Numbered from the stretch's first letter, positions 28,239-37,715 are shown. The stretch is DNA of 64,000 nucleotides from Curtobacterium sp. Leaf261 (GCF_001422205.1 NZ_LMMJ01000001.1:303591-367590), one strand, 5' to 3'. The notes: generated from the letters alone by a model not told the origin. Translations and numbers: made by a program.

Positions 28239-28595
28239 TCAGCGACGACCGAGTCGGCGCTCTCCCCCGCTGCCCGTGCGGTACTCGAGGCCGTAGTGCT
28301 GGAAGAGCTCGGGCTCGAGCGAGGCGTCGAGCTCACCGTCGGTGGGGATCGACGGCGCGTCCTTGATCAGCTTCTTGTCCGCGATCACCTTGAGGTGCTT
28401 CGGCGTGACGACCGATCCCGCGAGCGGGACGAACACCAGCCGCGAGCGACCGATGATCCCGATGGTGACCGACGCGAAGGCCGGATCACTCGTCGCGGTG
28501 TCGAAGTAGATGCTCTCGAGCGTGCCGACCTTGTCGTCGGACTCGTCGACCACGGGCGACCCGATCCAGTCGCGGATGTTCTCTGCTTCGAACAC
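28239..28595 (-). CDS. PRC-barrel domain protein
   Basis: 118-residue protein with an N-terminal PRC-barrel (residues 1-75), beginning FEAENIRDWIGSPVVDESDDKVG. PRC-barrel proteins in actinobacteria often respond to stress or bind RNA-processing or photosynthetic partners; the role here is unknown. GTG is the chosen start because GGAGGAA precedes it with 5-nt spacing. It stands between GH16 and SGNH genes without obvious functional link. Tandem repeats begin right after its stop. Confidence 0.87.
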   Translation of the reverse strand: MFEAENIRDWIGSPVVDESDDKVGTLESIYFDTATSDPAFASVTIGIIGRSRLVFVPLAGSVVTPKHLKVIADKKLIKDAPSIPTDGELDASLEPELFQHYGLEYRTGSGGERRLGRR

Positions 28596-28648
28596 GGCTG
28601 TTCCTCCCACCGGGCGGTCAGGGCCGCATCGGTACACCCGACCGTATC

Positions 28649-28757
28649 GGCCGGAGGTCCCGCGCGCTCAGTTCGAGGCCGGAGGTCCCGCGCGTTCAGT
28701 TCGAGGCCGGAGGTCCCGCGCGCTCAGTTCGAGGCCGGAGGTCCCGCGCTCAGTTCC
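28649..28757. repeat. Four 28-bp tandem repeats covering the GH16 stop codon
   Basis: GGCCGGAGGTCCCGCG repeats at 28649, 28677, 28705 and 28733 (period 28). The last copy contains the stop codon TGA of the GH16 gene, so the extra copies look like duplications of its 3' end. Confidence 0.9.
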
Positions 28758-29787
28758 AGATCGAGATCCAGTCGATGTCGACGTGCCCGGACGTCGACGT
28801 CGGGACGGTGCCCTGGCCGATGAACGTCTCTGCCTGCAGCGTCACCCGCATCGGCTTCGTCGGCACGGCGTTCGGCACCGAGGCGACGAGCGCGCCGTCC
28901 CAGTAGAACCGCACCGCCGTCCTGTCCCACTCGGTGGTCGCGACGTGCCAGTCTGCCTGCGTGGTCGCGGCGAACTGCTGCGTCGACGGCATGAAGGTCA
29001 TGGCGCCGTTCGAGTAGGACCCGGGCACCGCGCTGACCGGACGGACCTTGCCGCCGAGGTCACCCTCGGGCCAGTCGATCTCGCCCTCGTTCCAGTTGTC
29101 GCTCGACGGCCAGAACATCCCGACGAACTTGTAGCCCTTCGCGACGTCGGTCTTGTACCGGATCGACACCCGCCCCGTCGTGTGCGCGGCGTACCCGTCG
29201 GGCATGATCGTCGAGACGAGGGGCTGGTTGTTCTCCGAGTGCAGGAAGAAGTCGAGGCTGCCATCGGACACACTGAGCACCTTGTTCGGCGCGTAGAGCC
29301 CCTGCCCGCTCGTGTCCCGCTGTCCGTCGTAGGCCTTGATCGTCGGGTAGGTCGAGAGCACCGAGCCGAGCGGGGCGTTCTTCGTGAAGTCCTCGGCGTA
29401 CGACTGCACCCAGGTGCGACCGTTCGCCGTGACGCTGCCGACCGGCATCGCGGTCAATGGACTCGTCCCGACGCCGGACCCGGACGTGGGAGCTGCGGTC
29501 GGCGATGCGGACGCGGTCGGCGAGGCCGTCGCGGTCGGGGACGCCGGCACGGTCGGCGTGGCCGAGGCGGTCGGCGTGGCGGACGGTGTCGGGAGCGACG
29601 TCGGGAGCGTGCCGTCGAGGTTGGCCCAGACCGGGTCGACCCGGACGACGTCGGCGCTGCTCGTGACCCCCAGCGCGGAGGTGTCGGCGGTCGCGCTGCC
29701 GGTCCCGAGCGACACGGCGAGCCACACCGCGCCGAGGACGACCGGCGCGACGACGACTGCGACCCTCCGTGAGCGTTTGACGACCAC
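28750..29787 (-). CDS. Secreted glycoside hydrolase family 16 protein
   Basis: 345-residue exported glycosidase of the GH16 (beta-glucanase) type. A signal peptide (residues 1-36) is followed by a Ser/Thr/Pro/Ala linker with PTASATPT-type repeats (about 60-115) and the catalytic jelly-roll. The catalytic motif ExDxxE reads NEGEIDWPEGD. Trp-rich strands and the C-terminal HVDIDWISIW fit GH16 lectin-like ends. The likely substrate is a beta-glucan, but the subsite residues cannot be judged by eye. GTG has AGGAG at 6 nt. Confidence 0.9.
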   Translation of the reverse strand: MVVKRSRRVAVVVAPVVLGAVWLAVSLGTGSATADTSALGVTSSADVVRVDPVWANLDGTLPTSLPTPSATPTASATPTVPASPTATASPTASASPTAAPTSGSGVGTSPLTAMPVGSVTANGRTWVQSYAEDFTKNAPLGSVLSTYPTIKAYDGQRDTSGQGLYAPNKVLSVSDGSLDFFLHSENNQPLVSTIMPDGYAAHTTGRVSIRYKTDVAKGYKFVGMFWPSSDNWNEGEIDWPEGDLGGKVRPVSAVPGSYSNGAMTFMPSTQQFAATTQADWHVATTEWDRTAVRFYWDGALVASVPNAVPTKPMRVTLQAETFIGQGTVPTSTSGHVDIDWISIWN

Positions 29788-29973
29788 GATGAACTCCTGA
29801 ACCCCCGTGCGATCTGCACGTTTCCCTGGCGTCAAGAACACCAGGTGCCCTGTCCCCCGGCATCCCCCACTGCGAGTGCCCCCGGTCCGAGGCACACCGT
29901 GATCCGGGGTTCTCAGCGTCCCCGGACGCCCCGCTCGCAGCCGCCTCCCGGACGTCCGGACCAGACTGAGGAA

Positions 29974-31689
29974 GTGCCCGCTGCCCGAGCTGCCTCCCTC
30001 CCGAAGATCGGTGACTTCGTCGCAGACGGCGCACCGGCCGACGCCGGTTCGCTCCGCGCCAGGGGCCGGCGGTTCGCCGAACTCCTCCGCATCGCCCGGC
30101 GGCACGGGCTGCTCCCGTTCCGGAAGCTCGACTTCACCAGGGACCCGGCGACGAGCGAGCTCCGTGCACGGCAGGCAGAGGGGCTCCGACGTGGGCTCGA
30201 GGAGGCCGGCGGCGCGTTCGTGAAGATCGGGCAGCTCCTCTCCACGCGTGACGACCTGCTCCCCGACGAGTGGATGACGGCTCTCGCGCACCTGCAGCGG
30301 AACGTCGCTCCCGCGTCGTGGGACTCGGTCGAGGCGCTGTTGGTCACCGATCTCGGTGCACCGATCCACGAGGTGTTCCGGACCTTCGACGTCGAACCGG
30401 TCGCTGCCGCGTCGATCGCGCAGGTGCACCGCGCGACGCTCCGCGACGGACAGAGCGTCGCGGTCAAGATCCAGCGGCCGGGGATCGTCGCGGTCGTCAA
30501 GCGGGACGTCGACATCGCGCTCCGCGTCACACGCTTCCTCGCCAGGACGTCCCCGCAGGCCCGTCGCCTCGGTGTCGAGGACGTCGCGGCGCAGTACGCG
30601 GACGACCTCGTCCGCCAGGTCGACTTCCGGCTCGAGGCGGTCAACCTCGCTGCCCTCCGCTCGACACAGGCGAAGAGCCCGAGGGCCGATGAGCTCCGCC
30701 TCCCGGAGCTCCACGAGTCGCTGTCGACCGGACGCGTGCTCGTCATGGAGTACGTCGAGGGCGAGACGCTGAGCGCCGTCCGGCAGAACCGCAGCGCACC
30801 CGCGGGCCTCGAGGCGACGATGCGCACGATCCTCCGGGCGTTCATCCGGCAGGTCGTGTTCGACGGCGTCTTCCACGCCGACCTGCACCCGGGCAACATC
30901 CTGCTCACCGACGACGGCCGTCCCGCGCTCGTGGACTTCGGGTCGGTCGGCCGGCTCGACATGAGCCTCCGCGAGACGGTCCAGGAGCTCCTGATCGCGT
31001 ACCTGCAGTCCGACACCAGGCGGATCGCGGACTCGGTGCTCATGATGGCGCCACTCCCCGACCCGAACCAGGAACCGGGGTTCCGGCGGGATCTCGCCAC
31101 GTTCGTGACGTACCACCTCGGCCCGGGGTCGCGCGTCGGGATCGACACCGTGGACGCCGCGGTGGAGGTCTTCGCGCAGTACGGCATGGCCGTTCCGGCG
31201 GACTTCGTGGCTGCCGGTCGGGCGTTCGCGATCCTCGACGGCACCCTCCGGTCGCTCGTACCGGAGTTCGACCTGCTCGAGGAGTCGAAAGCGCTCGCCG
31301 GGGAACAGGCGGGCGACCAGCTCACCGTGAAGAACGTCCGTGACCTCGTCCTCCGCGAGGTCCTCGGTGTCCTCCCCGGCATCCGACGACTCCCCCGCCG
31401 GATCGACCGGATCGGCGAGGCACTCGAGTCGGGCACGCTCAACGTCAACGTCCGGCTGCTCGCGGACCGGCGGGACCGGCGACTGCTCGTCGGGATCGTC
31501 CGACAGGTGCTCCTCGGTGCGGTCGGGGCCGGGTTCGGCGTGCTCGCGCTCGTCTACCTCGCGATGCCGCAGCCCGAGCCGCGCGGTGCGATCGGCACGG
31601 CGACGGTCGGCGTCGTGCTCATGATCGCCGCGGTGGTCGCGCTCGGCGCCGCGGTCGTCGACGTGGTACGGACGCGCTCGCGGAGCTGA
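29974..31689 (+). CDS. AarF/ABC1/UbiB kinase family protein
   Basis: Atypical protein-kinase-like family linked to lipid or quinone biology in the membrane. The 571 residues have the family KxGQ motif (FVKIGQLLSTRDDLLP), the ATP-site ASIAQVH segment that replaces the normal Gly loop, catalytic FHADLHPGNIL and the DFG-type VDFGSVG. Two helices near residues 510-565 anchor it in the membrane. The start is taken at GTG 29974; earlier GTG/ATG codons have no RBS and encode an odd Pro-rich stretch, so the 5' end is uncertain. Confidence 0.9.
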   Translation: MPAARAASLPKIGDFVADGAPADAGSLRARGRRFAELLRIARRHGLLPFRKLDFTRDPATSELRARQAEGLRRGLEEAGGAFVKIGQLLSTRDDLLPDEWMTALAHLQRNVAPASWDSVEALLVTDLGAPIHEVFRTFDVEPVAAASIAQVHRATLRDGQSVAVKIQRPGIVAVVKRDVDIALRVTRFLARTSPQARRLGVEDVAAQYADDLVRQVDFRLEAVNLAALRSTQAKSPRADELRLPELHESLSTGRVLVMEYVEGETLSAVRQNRSAPAGLEATMRTILRAFIRQVVFDGVFHADLHPGNILLTDDGRPALVDFGSVGRLDMSLRETVQELLIAYLQSDTRRIADSVLMMAPLPDPNQEPGFRRDLATFVTYHLGPGSRVGIDTVDAAVEVFAQYGMAVPADFVAAGRAFAILDGTLRSLVPEFDLLEESKALAGEQAGDQLTVKNVRDLVLREVLGVLPGIRRLPRRIDRIGEALESGTLNVNVRLLADRRDRRLLVGIVRQVLLGAVGAGFGVLALVYLAMPQPEPRGAIGTATVGVVLMIAAVVALGAAVVDVVRTRSRS

Positions 31690-31713
31690 GCCCGCCATCC
31701 GCACCGGACAGTG

Positions 31714-31789
31714 CGGACGGGAGGAACGCCACGCGTGGACCGCACCAGGTGCGGTCCGACGTGTGGTCGGCCCGTGCCTCCCGTCCGTC
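31714..31789. repeat. Dispersed palindromic element, terminator position
   Basis: CGGACGGGAGG and GCCTCCCGTCCGTC are the outer arms; GGACCGCACC/GGTGCGGTCC forms a second inner hairpin. It lies between convergent ABC1 and GH2 genes. Confidence 0.8.
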
Positions 31790-31821
31790 ACCGGATGCCG
31801 GCGGACCGCCGGCCCGCGCGC

Positions 31822-33708
31822 TCAGTCGCGCTGCTCGTAGGCCGCCGGTGTGACCTGCACCGCCCGGACGCGCTCCAGGTCGAACTTCGGGTTCCGGTCG
31901 AAGTCGTAGATGCCGTTCTCCTCCTGGAACACGTCGGTGAGCTGCGTGTAGCAGTACCCGAACATGTCCGGGTTCTCGAGGAGCACCCGGGTGAGGCCCT
32001 CGAAGCGGGCGTGCCACTCCTCCACCCCGGCGACCCGCTGACCGTAGCCCCACGAGGTCTCGCGGTTCGGGTCGTCCGACTCCTCCTGTGCCCGCGCGGC
32101 GTTCCACCAGATCCCGCCGTACTCCGAGACGAAGTAGGGCTGCCCGATGTACGGGTACGAGATCGGGTTCGCGTGGTCCTCGGTCGGGAAGTGCTCGTCG
32201 TTCGTGTACGGCCGACCGTCCGCGAGCCCGGCCTGCTCCGTCCGGAACGCCGCCGGGTCCTGCTCGTACGAGTGCGAGTCGTAGACGTCGACGTCGCGGA
32301 CCCGGTGGGAGTACCCGGAGGCGTCGATGACCGGTCGGGTCGGGTCGGCGGCCTTCGTCGCGAGGTACATGCCGAGCGTCACGTCGTCGAGCAGCGTGAC
32401 ACTGTCGTGGAGCGCCTGGTGCGTCTCGTTCATCGGGCACCAGCCGATGATCGACGGGTGGTTGCGGTCGCGGCGCAGCACCTCGAGCCACTCGGTGATG
32501 AACGACGCCGTCGGCTCCTGGTTGTGTCCGACGGGGCCGCGGCCGGAGACGCCCCAGTCGCCGAACTCGCCCCAGACCAGGTAGCCCATCCGGTCGGCGT
32601 GGTGGTAGAAGCGTTCCTCGAACACCTTCTGGTGGAGGCGTGCGCCGTTGAATCCCGCCGCCATCGAGAGCTCGATGTCGCGCTGGAGTGCGGCGTCGTC
32701 GGGCGAGGTCATCAGGGTGTCCGGCCAGTACCCCTGGTCGAGCACGAGACGCTGGAACACCGGCTCACCGTTGATGAGGATGCGGTTGCCGTCGATCGCG
32801 ACGGAGCGGAGGCCGGCGTAGGAGACGACCTCGTCGACGGGGGCGTCGGGGTCCGCGGGGTCGACCAGGCGGACGGTCAGGTCGTAGAGGTGCGGGTCCT
32901 CCGGCGACCAGAGGCGCACCCGGTCCTCGGGGATCGACAGCGTCAGGCGTGGCGCGAGGTCGTCCGCCGCGATCCGGCGGGTCACCACCTCGCCGGTGGC
33001 GTCGGAGAGCGTCGCCTCGACCTGGAGGCCGGCGGTGCGATGGGAGAGGTCGGCCGTGACCAGGAAGCTCGAGTCCGCACGCTGCGGCACGACATCGAGC
33101 GCGCGGATGTGCGCCCTGGGCACCGGCTCGAGCCAGACGGACTGCCAGATACCGGTCGTCCGCGTGTAGTTGCACCCGGTGTTCTCGAACCAGGTCGCCT
33201 GCTTGCCACGGGCCTGCGGCTCGGTCGGGGTGTCCCTCGCCCGGACGACGATCGTCGCCTCGGTGCCGGGGGTGACGACGCCCGCGAGCGACGCGGTGAA
33301 CGAGCTGAACCCGCCGCGGTGCCGGGCGACCTCGACGTCGTCGACCCACACGGTGGCGTCGTGGTCGACCGCGCCGAAGTGCAGGAGGACGTCGCGCCCG
33401 GCCCAGTCCGCCGGGATCTGCACCGTGCGGCGGTACCAGACGGCGTGCAGGAAGTCGGTGTCCTCCACGCCGGACGCCTTCGACTCGGGGGCGAACGGCA
33501 CGAGGATCTCCCCCGCGAGCTCGCGGGTGCGGAGGCCACGCTCGAGGCCGGAGTCCCCGCGGTCGATCTCGAACTGCCAGGTCCCGTTGAGGGTGAGCCA
33601 GTCGGGACGGACCAGCTGCGGGCGCGGGTGCTCGGGCTTCGGGACGGTGGGGGTGGTGCTGGTGCTGGTGCTGGTGGGGGTGGTGCTGGTCGGGGTGGGC
33701 TGCGTCAT
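31822..33708 (-). CDS. Glycoside hydrolase family 2 protein
   Basis: Beta-glycosidase of 628 residues, no signal peptide, so intracellular. It has the GH2 sugar-binding domain (about 35-200, with FGAVDHDATVWVD), an immunoglobulin-like domain and the TIM barrel. The acid/base Glu is in CPMNETH and the nucleophile Glu in VSEYGG. Beta-galactosidase and beta-glucuronidase branches share these motifs, so the sugar is open. The N terminus carries a Thr/Ser/Pro repeat (33648-33700). GAGGACGCG precedes the ATG. A 24-bp palindrome lies 26 bp upstream. Confidence 0.92.
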   Translation of the reverse strand: MTQPTPTSTTPTSTSTSTTPTVPKPEHPRPQLVRPDWLTLNGTWQFEIDRGDSGLERGLRTRELAGEILVPFAPESKASGVEDTDFLHAVWYRRTVQIPADWAGRDVLLHFGAVDHDATVWVDDVEVARHRGGFSSFTASLAGVVTPGTEATIVVRARDTPTEPQARGKQATWFENTGCNYTRTTGIWQSVWLEPVPRAHIRALDVVPQRADSSFLVTADLSHRTAGLQVEATLSDATGEVVTRRIAADDLAPRLTLSIPEDRVRLWSPEDPHLYDLTVRLVDPADPDAPVDEVVSYAGLRSVAIDGNRILINGEPVFQRLVLDQGYWPDTLMTSPDDAALQRDIELSMAAGFNGARLHQKVFEERFYHHADRMGYLVWGEFGDWGVSGRGPVGHNQEPTASFITEWLEVLRRDRNHPSIIGWCPMNETHQALHDSVTLLDDVTLGMYLATKAADPTRPVIDASGYSHRVRDVDVYDSHSYEQDPAAFRTEQAGLADGRPYTNDEHFPTEDHANPISYPYIGQPYFVSEYGGIWWNAARAQEESDDPNRETSWGYGQRVAGVEEWHARFEGLTRVLLENPDMFGYCYTQLTDVFQEENGIYDFDRNPKFDLERVRAVQVTPAAYEQRD

Positions 33709-33733
33709 CGCGTCCTCTTCGTCGGGTGCCGGA

Positions 33734-33757
33734 CGTTCGTGCATCGATGCACGAACG
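33734..33757. promoter_or_regulatory. Perfect 24-bp palindrome between the hydrolase and GH2 genes
   Basis: CGTTCGTGCATC joined to its exact complement, with a central CG as in LacI-family operators. It could be the operator of GH2 or the terminator of the gene ending at 33771. Its ATGCACGAACG word recurs in the terminator at 43391. Confidence 0.55.
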
Positions 33758-33770
33758 GCGTCCGACGACG

Positions 33771-34706
33771 CTACCGAGGCCTCCGCGTCGGTGCAAGGAG
33801 ATGCTCGATCGCGCTGGCCGTGACGTGGTCCGGCATCTCGTGACCACCGTCGAACATGTCCGCGGTGAGCACGCCCGGTCGGAAGGCGTCGAGGGCCACG
33901 CGGACGCCGTCGAGCGGGAAGAGCCGGTCGTCCCGACCCGCCGCGACGAACACGGGCTGGTCGATCGCCGCAGCGATGAGCGGGACATCCCCGGCTGCCG
34001 CCAGTCCCGGCACGAACCACGCCGGGTTGTGCGCGATCCTGGCCGTCTCGAACGATGCCAGTGTCCCGAGTCCGCAGCTCACGACACCGCGGGTGAGTCG
34101 GTCGTCCACGGCCAGGGCGAACAGTGCGACCTGCCCGCCGAGCGAGTGCCCGATGATCCCGAGCTCCGCGAAGCCGGTGCCGGTGCCGGTGCCGGTGCCG
34201 GTGCCGGTGCCGGTGCCGATCGTCCACGACGTCACCGTGGCGATGTCGAGCGTGTGCTTCGCCTGCAGACTGCTGCCGTCCGCCACGCGGTGGAACGCGT
34301 CGAGTCGTTCGTCGGCAGCCGGGTCGTCTGACCAGTCCCGGCGGCGCTCCTCGAACCCGACGAGGTCCGGCATCACGACCCGCGCACCCCGCCGAGCGAG
34401 CGCGACGCCGGACGCCAGCGCGGGGTCGCCGGCCAGTCCGGCCGGCTCGCTCTTGCCGATCCCGAAGTCGTCCGCGTGCTGGTGCACGGCGATGACGTCG
34501 ATGCCGACCTGCTCGTCCGGAGTGAGCACCAGGCACGGGACGGTGTCCCCGTCGACCGTGTCGAGCTCGATGCGGTTCCACCGGATCCCGTCAGCCGACC
34601 GGAGGTGTTCGCTGCGGACGGCGCGCGGCTCGAGCGATGCGGGCGACGGCAGCGCGAGGAGTTCGAGGAGCCGCCCCCGTGCGTCCTCTCCGGCGACCGG
34701 CGCCAT
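33771..34706 (-). CDS. Alpha/beta hydrolase (dienelactone hydrolase/acetylxylan esterase type)
   Basis: 311-residue hydrolase. The nucleophile elbow is IGHSLGGQ, with the acid residue in AAGRDDRLFP and the His in DGGHEMPDH. The substrate is likely an ester, possibly a carbohydrate ester, since it precedes the GH2 gene on the same strand. Just before the nucleophile a Gly-Thr dipeptide is repeated seven times, encoded by a GGTGCC hexamer run (34176-34217); such a run inside a hydrolase core is unusual. The ATG at 34706 lacks a clear RBS, so the start is uncertain. Confidence 0.87.
   Translation of the reverse strand: MAPVAGEDARGRLLELLALPSPASLEPRAVRSEHLRSADGIRWNRIELDTVDGDTVPCLVLTPDEQVGIDVIAVHQHADDFGIGKSEPAGLAGDPALASGVALARRGARVVMPDLVGFEERRRDWSDDPAADERLDAFHRVADGSSLQAKHTLDIATVTSWTIGTGTGTGTGTGTGTGFAELGIIGHSLGGQVALFALAVDDRLTRGVVSCGLGTLASFETARIAHNPAWFVPGLAAAGDVPLIAAAIDQPVFVAAGRDDRLFPLDGVRVALDAFRPGVLTADMFDGGHEMPDHVTASAIEHLLAPTRRPR
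34176..34217. repeat. Seven GGTGCC hexamer repeats
   Basis: In-frame microsatellite encoding Gly-Thr repeats in the alpha/beta hydrolase. Confidence 0.95.
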
Positions 34707-34729
34707 CTCCGGCAGGTCCGGAGCTCGGA

Positions 34730-34891
34730 TCAGTCCTTGACGATCCGGTAGATGCCGTAGATCACGCCGGGGATGTGCCCGAGCAGCTGGAGCAGGAACG
34801 CCCAGAGCACGTGGATGCTGAGGCCCTCGTTCAGCAGCACGGCGATGAACGGGAAGAAGAAGCAGAGGACGATGAGCAGTGTCTTGCGCAT
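34730..34891 (-). CDS. YqaE/Pmp3 family membrane protein
   Basis: 53-residue protein with two membrane helices separated by a short loop, the typical UPF0057 layout (LCFFFPFIAVLLNEG ... LGHIPGVIYGIYRIVKD). Family members affect membrane potential and cation tolerance in yeast and bacteria; the bacterial role is not settled. The ATG has a GAGAG-type RBS. It lies 24 bp upstream of the hydrolase on the same strand and may be co-transcribed. Confidence 0.92.
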   Translation of the reverse strand: MRKTLLIVLCFFFPFIAVLLNEGLSIHVLWAFLLQLLGHIPGVIYGIYRIVKD

Positions 34892-35021
34892 GGTGGTGAC
34901 TCTCTCGTTGCGGTCGGACCGACATGTTCTCACGCGGGCACGGACACCGTCCGCGGTCGGCGCCAGGCGGCCAGGCGGAGCATGCCGGCCACGAGCCCGC
35001 GACGCTGGATCCAGATGCAGG

Positions 35022-35027
35022 TAGCGT
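35022..35027 (+). promoter_or_regulatory. Leaderless -10 box of the APH gene
   Basis: TAGCGT, 7 nt before the ATG at 35035. Confidence 0.65.
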
Positions 35028-35034
35028 GACGGGG

Positions 35035-35976
35035 ATGACCGGGTCGGAGGGCTTGACTGCAGCCGTCCGTGCGTTGAACGCAGACGGATCGGGATGGGTC
35101 CTGGGCGAACGTCTCGCCGGCGGCGTCCAGTCCGGTGCGTGGCGTCTCGATGGACCGGGTGGCTCGACCGCCGTCCTGAAGGTCGCGCAGACGGCCGACT
35201 GGTCCGCCCAGGTCCTCCGCGCTGCCGAAGCGGTCCGAGCGGTCCGGAGAGGCGGCTACCCGACACCCGACTGGCTCGCCACAGGGACGACGGCGAGCGG
35301 ACTCGCCTACCAGGTGCAGGACTTCGTGCCCGGCCGGTCGATCGAGGTCGTCGACAGATCGTGCGCAGAAGCGTTGGTCCAGGTCATCGAGCAGCAGCAC
35401 GGGCTCGATCCGGACCCGGATCGATGCTGGAACGACCACCTGGCCGTCGAACGTCGACGTGGAATCGACCGATTCCGAGCTGCGACAGACATCGGCGGTG
35501 GTTCTGGATCGGCCCTGATCGACCGATGCCGGGAACTGGCCGTCGAGGCCGAGCAGGTCGACTGGCCCCGCCGCGACATGGTGCACGGAGACTTCCGACC
35601 CGCCAACGTCCTCGTGGACCGGTCGGGCATCCCAGGGGACGTCACGGTCACCGCTGTTGTCGACATCGAGGCGATCGGGAGCGGCACGCGTGCGTTCGAC
35701 TACGCCACCCTGCTCACAGCACCACGGATCGAACCCGACGCATTCGAGCTGATCGTCCGTGCCGGCTCTGCCTCCGCGCCCGTCGAGGTCTTCCGGGCAT
35801 GTGTCTCCCACGTCTTCCTCGATCTCGTCCGGTTCATCGCTCGTGTTCCTGGCGTCGCGGACTCGGACCGGGACCGGGAGAGACGCCGGGTGGACACCAT
35901 TCGGCAACTGGCCGCTCGCGCCGACCGCATCGCGACCGCGACGTCACCGGGAACGATCCGGGTGTCGTCGTGCTGA
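35035..35976 (+). CDS. Aminoglycoside phosphotransferase (APH) family kinase
   Basis: Protein of 313 residues with the APH fold. The catalytic loop HGDFRPAN is at about residue 184, followed by the metal-binding VVDIEAIG. It starts at ATG 35035, placed by the TAGCGT box; a GTG at 35026 is the alternative. Most APH-domain proteins of this kind phosphorylate metabolites, so antibiotic resistance should not be assumed. Base composition is slightly less GC-rich than neighbours (more A/T in third positions, e.g. around 35320-35480), which may hint at recent acquisition. Confidence 0.87.
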   Translation: MTGSEGLTAAVRALNADGSGWVLGERLAGGVQSGAWRLDGPGGSTAVLKVAQTADWSAQVLRAAEAVRAVRRGGYPTPDWLATGTTASGLAYQVQDFVPGRSIEVVDRSCAEALVQVIEQQHGLDPDPDRCWNDHLAVERRRGIDRFRAATDIGGGSGSALIDRCRELAVEAEQVDWPRRDMVHGDFRPANVLVDRSGIPGDVTVTAVVDIEAIGSGTRAFDYATLLTAPRIEPDAFELIVRAGSASAPVEVFRACVSHVFLDLVRFIARVPGVADSDRDRERRRVDTIRQLAARADRIATATSPGTIRVSSC

Positions 35977-36061
35977 TCGTCGTCTCTGGCGAAAGCCTCG
36001 TCGCGTGAACGCGTCCGAGCTGACCCGGCCCTCCGGCATCGGCGCGGGCACCCCACCCCGG

Positions 36062-36067
36062 TACGGT
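36062..36067 (+). promoter_or_regulatory. Leaderless -10 box of the LacI gene
   Basis: TACGGT, 6 nt before the ATG at 36074. Confidence 0.7.
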
Positions 36068-36073
36068 GTCCGC

Positions 36074-37165
36074 ATGACGACACGACGCGCGGTGGCGGAG
36101 GCAGCGGGTGTGTCCGTCCGCACCGTCAGCAACGTCGTGACCGGCCACCACTACGTCGCCGACGACACCCGCGCCCGGGTGCTCCGTGCGATCGACGACC
36201 TCGGCTACCGACCGAGCGAGCTGGCCAGGAACCTCCGGCGCGGCCGCTCCGGGCTCCTCGGCCTCGTGCTCCCCGACCTCGACACCCCCTACTTCGCCGA
36301 GCTCACCCGCGCCTTCGTCGAGGAGGGCGCTCGCCGTGGGGTCACCGTCGTGATCGACCAGACCGACGGCGACCTCGCGCGGGAGCGGCAGCTCATCGAC
36401 CGCCTCGGACCGGGGTCGGTGTTCGACGGACTCATCGTCGAGGCACTCGCCCTGCACGGCGACGACCTCGCGGACCTCGGCCCCGACCGTCCGCTGGTGT
36501 TCCTCGGCGAGAACGTGCTCGCCGGCCACGACCACGTCATGATCGACAACCGTCTGGCCGCGCGCGAGGCCGTCGAGCACCTCATCGCCGGCGGACGCCG
36601 GCGGATCGCCGCGATCGGTGCGCAGGCCGACCCCGGTGCTGGGCACCGGGGTCCCGGGACGGACGTGGCCGCCGGTGCGAGCACGTTCCGTCTCGACGGG
36701 TACCGGGACGCACTGGAGGCCGCGGGTGGCGTCGTCGACGAGACGCTCGTCGAGCAAGTGCCCGGGTTCCGTCGAGCGGACGGTGCCGCGGCGATGGCCC
36801 GGCTCCTCGACAGCGCGGATCCCCCGGACGCCGTGTTCTGCTTCTCCGACCCCCTGGCACTCGGCGCACTGCGGACCCTCCTCACCCGGGGCGTCGCCGT
36901 GCCGGACGACGTCGCCCTCGTCGGGTTCGACGACGTCGAGGACGGTCGGTACGCGACGCCCTCCCTCACGAGCATCAGCCCCGACAAGCGAGCGATCGCA
37001 CGGCGCGCGCTCGACCTCGCCCTGGCGAAGATCGAGGGGCCGGAGGACGACGGCGAGTCGACCGCGTCGGGTTCGCGACGGGGCCGCGTCGTGCTCGCCC
37101 CACACCGCCTCGTCGTCCGTGAGAGCAGCGGTCCCGCGGTCACCGGTCCGTCGACGACGGCCTGA
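36074..37165 (+). CDS. LacI family transcriptional regulator
   Basis: 363-residue repressor. The N-terminal helix-turn-helix reads AVAEAAGVSVRTVSNVVTG, with hinge helix RPSELARNLR, followed by a periplasmic-binding-type effector domain. It probably senses a sugar. Targets are unknown; the GH2 gene 2.4 kb away has a perfect palindrome with a central CG before it and is a candidate. Its last 26 bp overlap the convergent gene at 37140. Residues 195-210 hold an unconserved Gly/Ala stretch. Confidence 0.92.
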   Translation: MTTRRAVAEAAGVSVRTVSNVVTGHHYVADDTRARVLRAIDDLGYRPSELARNLRRGRSGLLGLVLPDLDTPYFAELTRAFVEEGARRGVTVVIDQTDGDLARERQLIDRLGPGSVFDGLIVEALALHGDDLADLGPDRPLVFLGENVLAGHDHVMIDNRLAAREAVEHLIAGGRRRIAAIGAQADPGAGHRGPGTDVAAGASTFRLDGYRDALEAAGGVVDETLVEQVPGFRRADGAAAMARLLDSADPPDAVFCFSDPLALGALRTLLTRGVAVPDDVALVGFDDVEDGRYATPSLTSISPDKRAIARRALDLALAKIEGPEDDGESTASGSRRGRVVLAPHRLVVRESSGPAVTGPSTTA

Positions 37166-37715
37166 ACACCGGCACGAGCAGCGAGACCGCCAGCCCGAGC
37201 AGGGCGATGCCACCGACGATCCCGATCCACACGGCCGCCGAGCCGGAGCCGGGAGCGCCGACGACCGGCCCGCCGGAGAGGACCGTCACGAGGACCGCGA
37301 CCACCTGCGCGAACGCGTCGACCGCCGCGAACCGCAGCGCCGGCCGCCGGAGGGCTCGGAGCTGGACGCGTGCACCCCTCGGGATCCACGCGGCCAGGAA
37401 CGACACAGCGAGGACGAGGTGCGTCGTCCCGATGACCACGGCGACCTGCCACGGCCCGGGAGCGGAGTCGTTCACGGCCGCGACGGCGATCTGGACGACC
37501 ACGAGCGCGGCGAACGGCCCGCGGGGGAACACCGCACCAGCGACGACGAGTGCGAATGCCAGCGCCAGCCAGCCGCCCGACCCGACCGCGACGAACGCAC
37601 CACCCGCACCGGCGACGACCCCGAGCGCGGTGACGCTCCATCCGGGGACCGTCCGGCCGACCATCGGCGCACCCCGGCCGACGGCCCCGCGGGCGAGGCG
37701 CACCGGGTCCGTCAC
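37140..37715 (-). CDS. Multi-pass membrane protein at the end of the DUF58 operon
   Basis: 191 residues with about five or six hydrophobic helices and no motif recognised. The GTG start overlaps the DUF58 stop by 4 bases (GTGA), which ties its translation to the operon DUF4129 - small membrane protein - MoxR - DUF58. Its 3' end overlaps the LacI gene on the opposite strand. A role next to the MoxR complex in the membrane is suggested by position only. Confidence 0.8.
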   Translation of the reverse strand: MTDPVRLARGAVGRGAPMVGRTVPGWSVTALGVVAGAGGAFVAVGSGGWLALAFALVVAGAVFPRGPFAALVVVQIAVAAVNDSAPGPWQVAVVIGTTHLVLAVSFLAAWIPRGARVQLRALRRPALRFAAVDAFAQVVAVLVTVLSGGPVVGAPGSGSAAVWIGIVGGIALLGLAVSLLVPVFRPSSTDR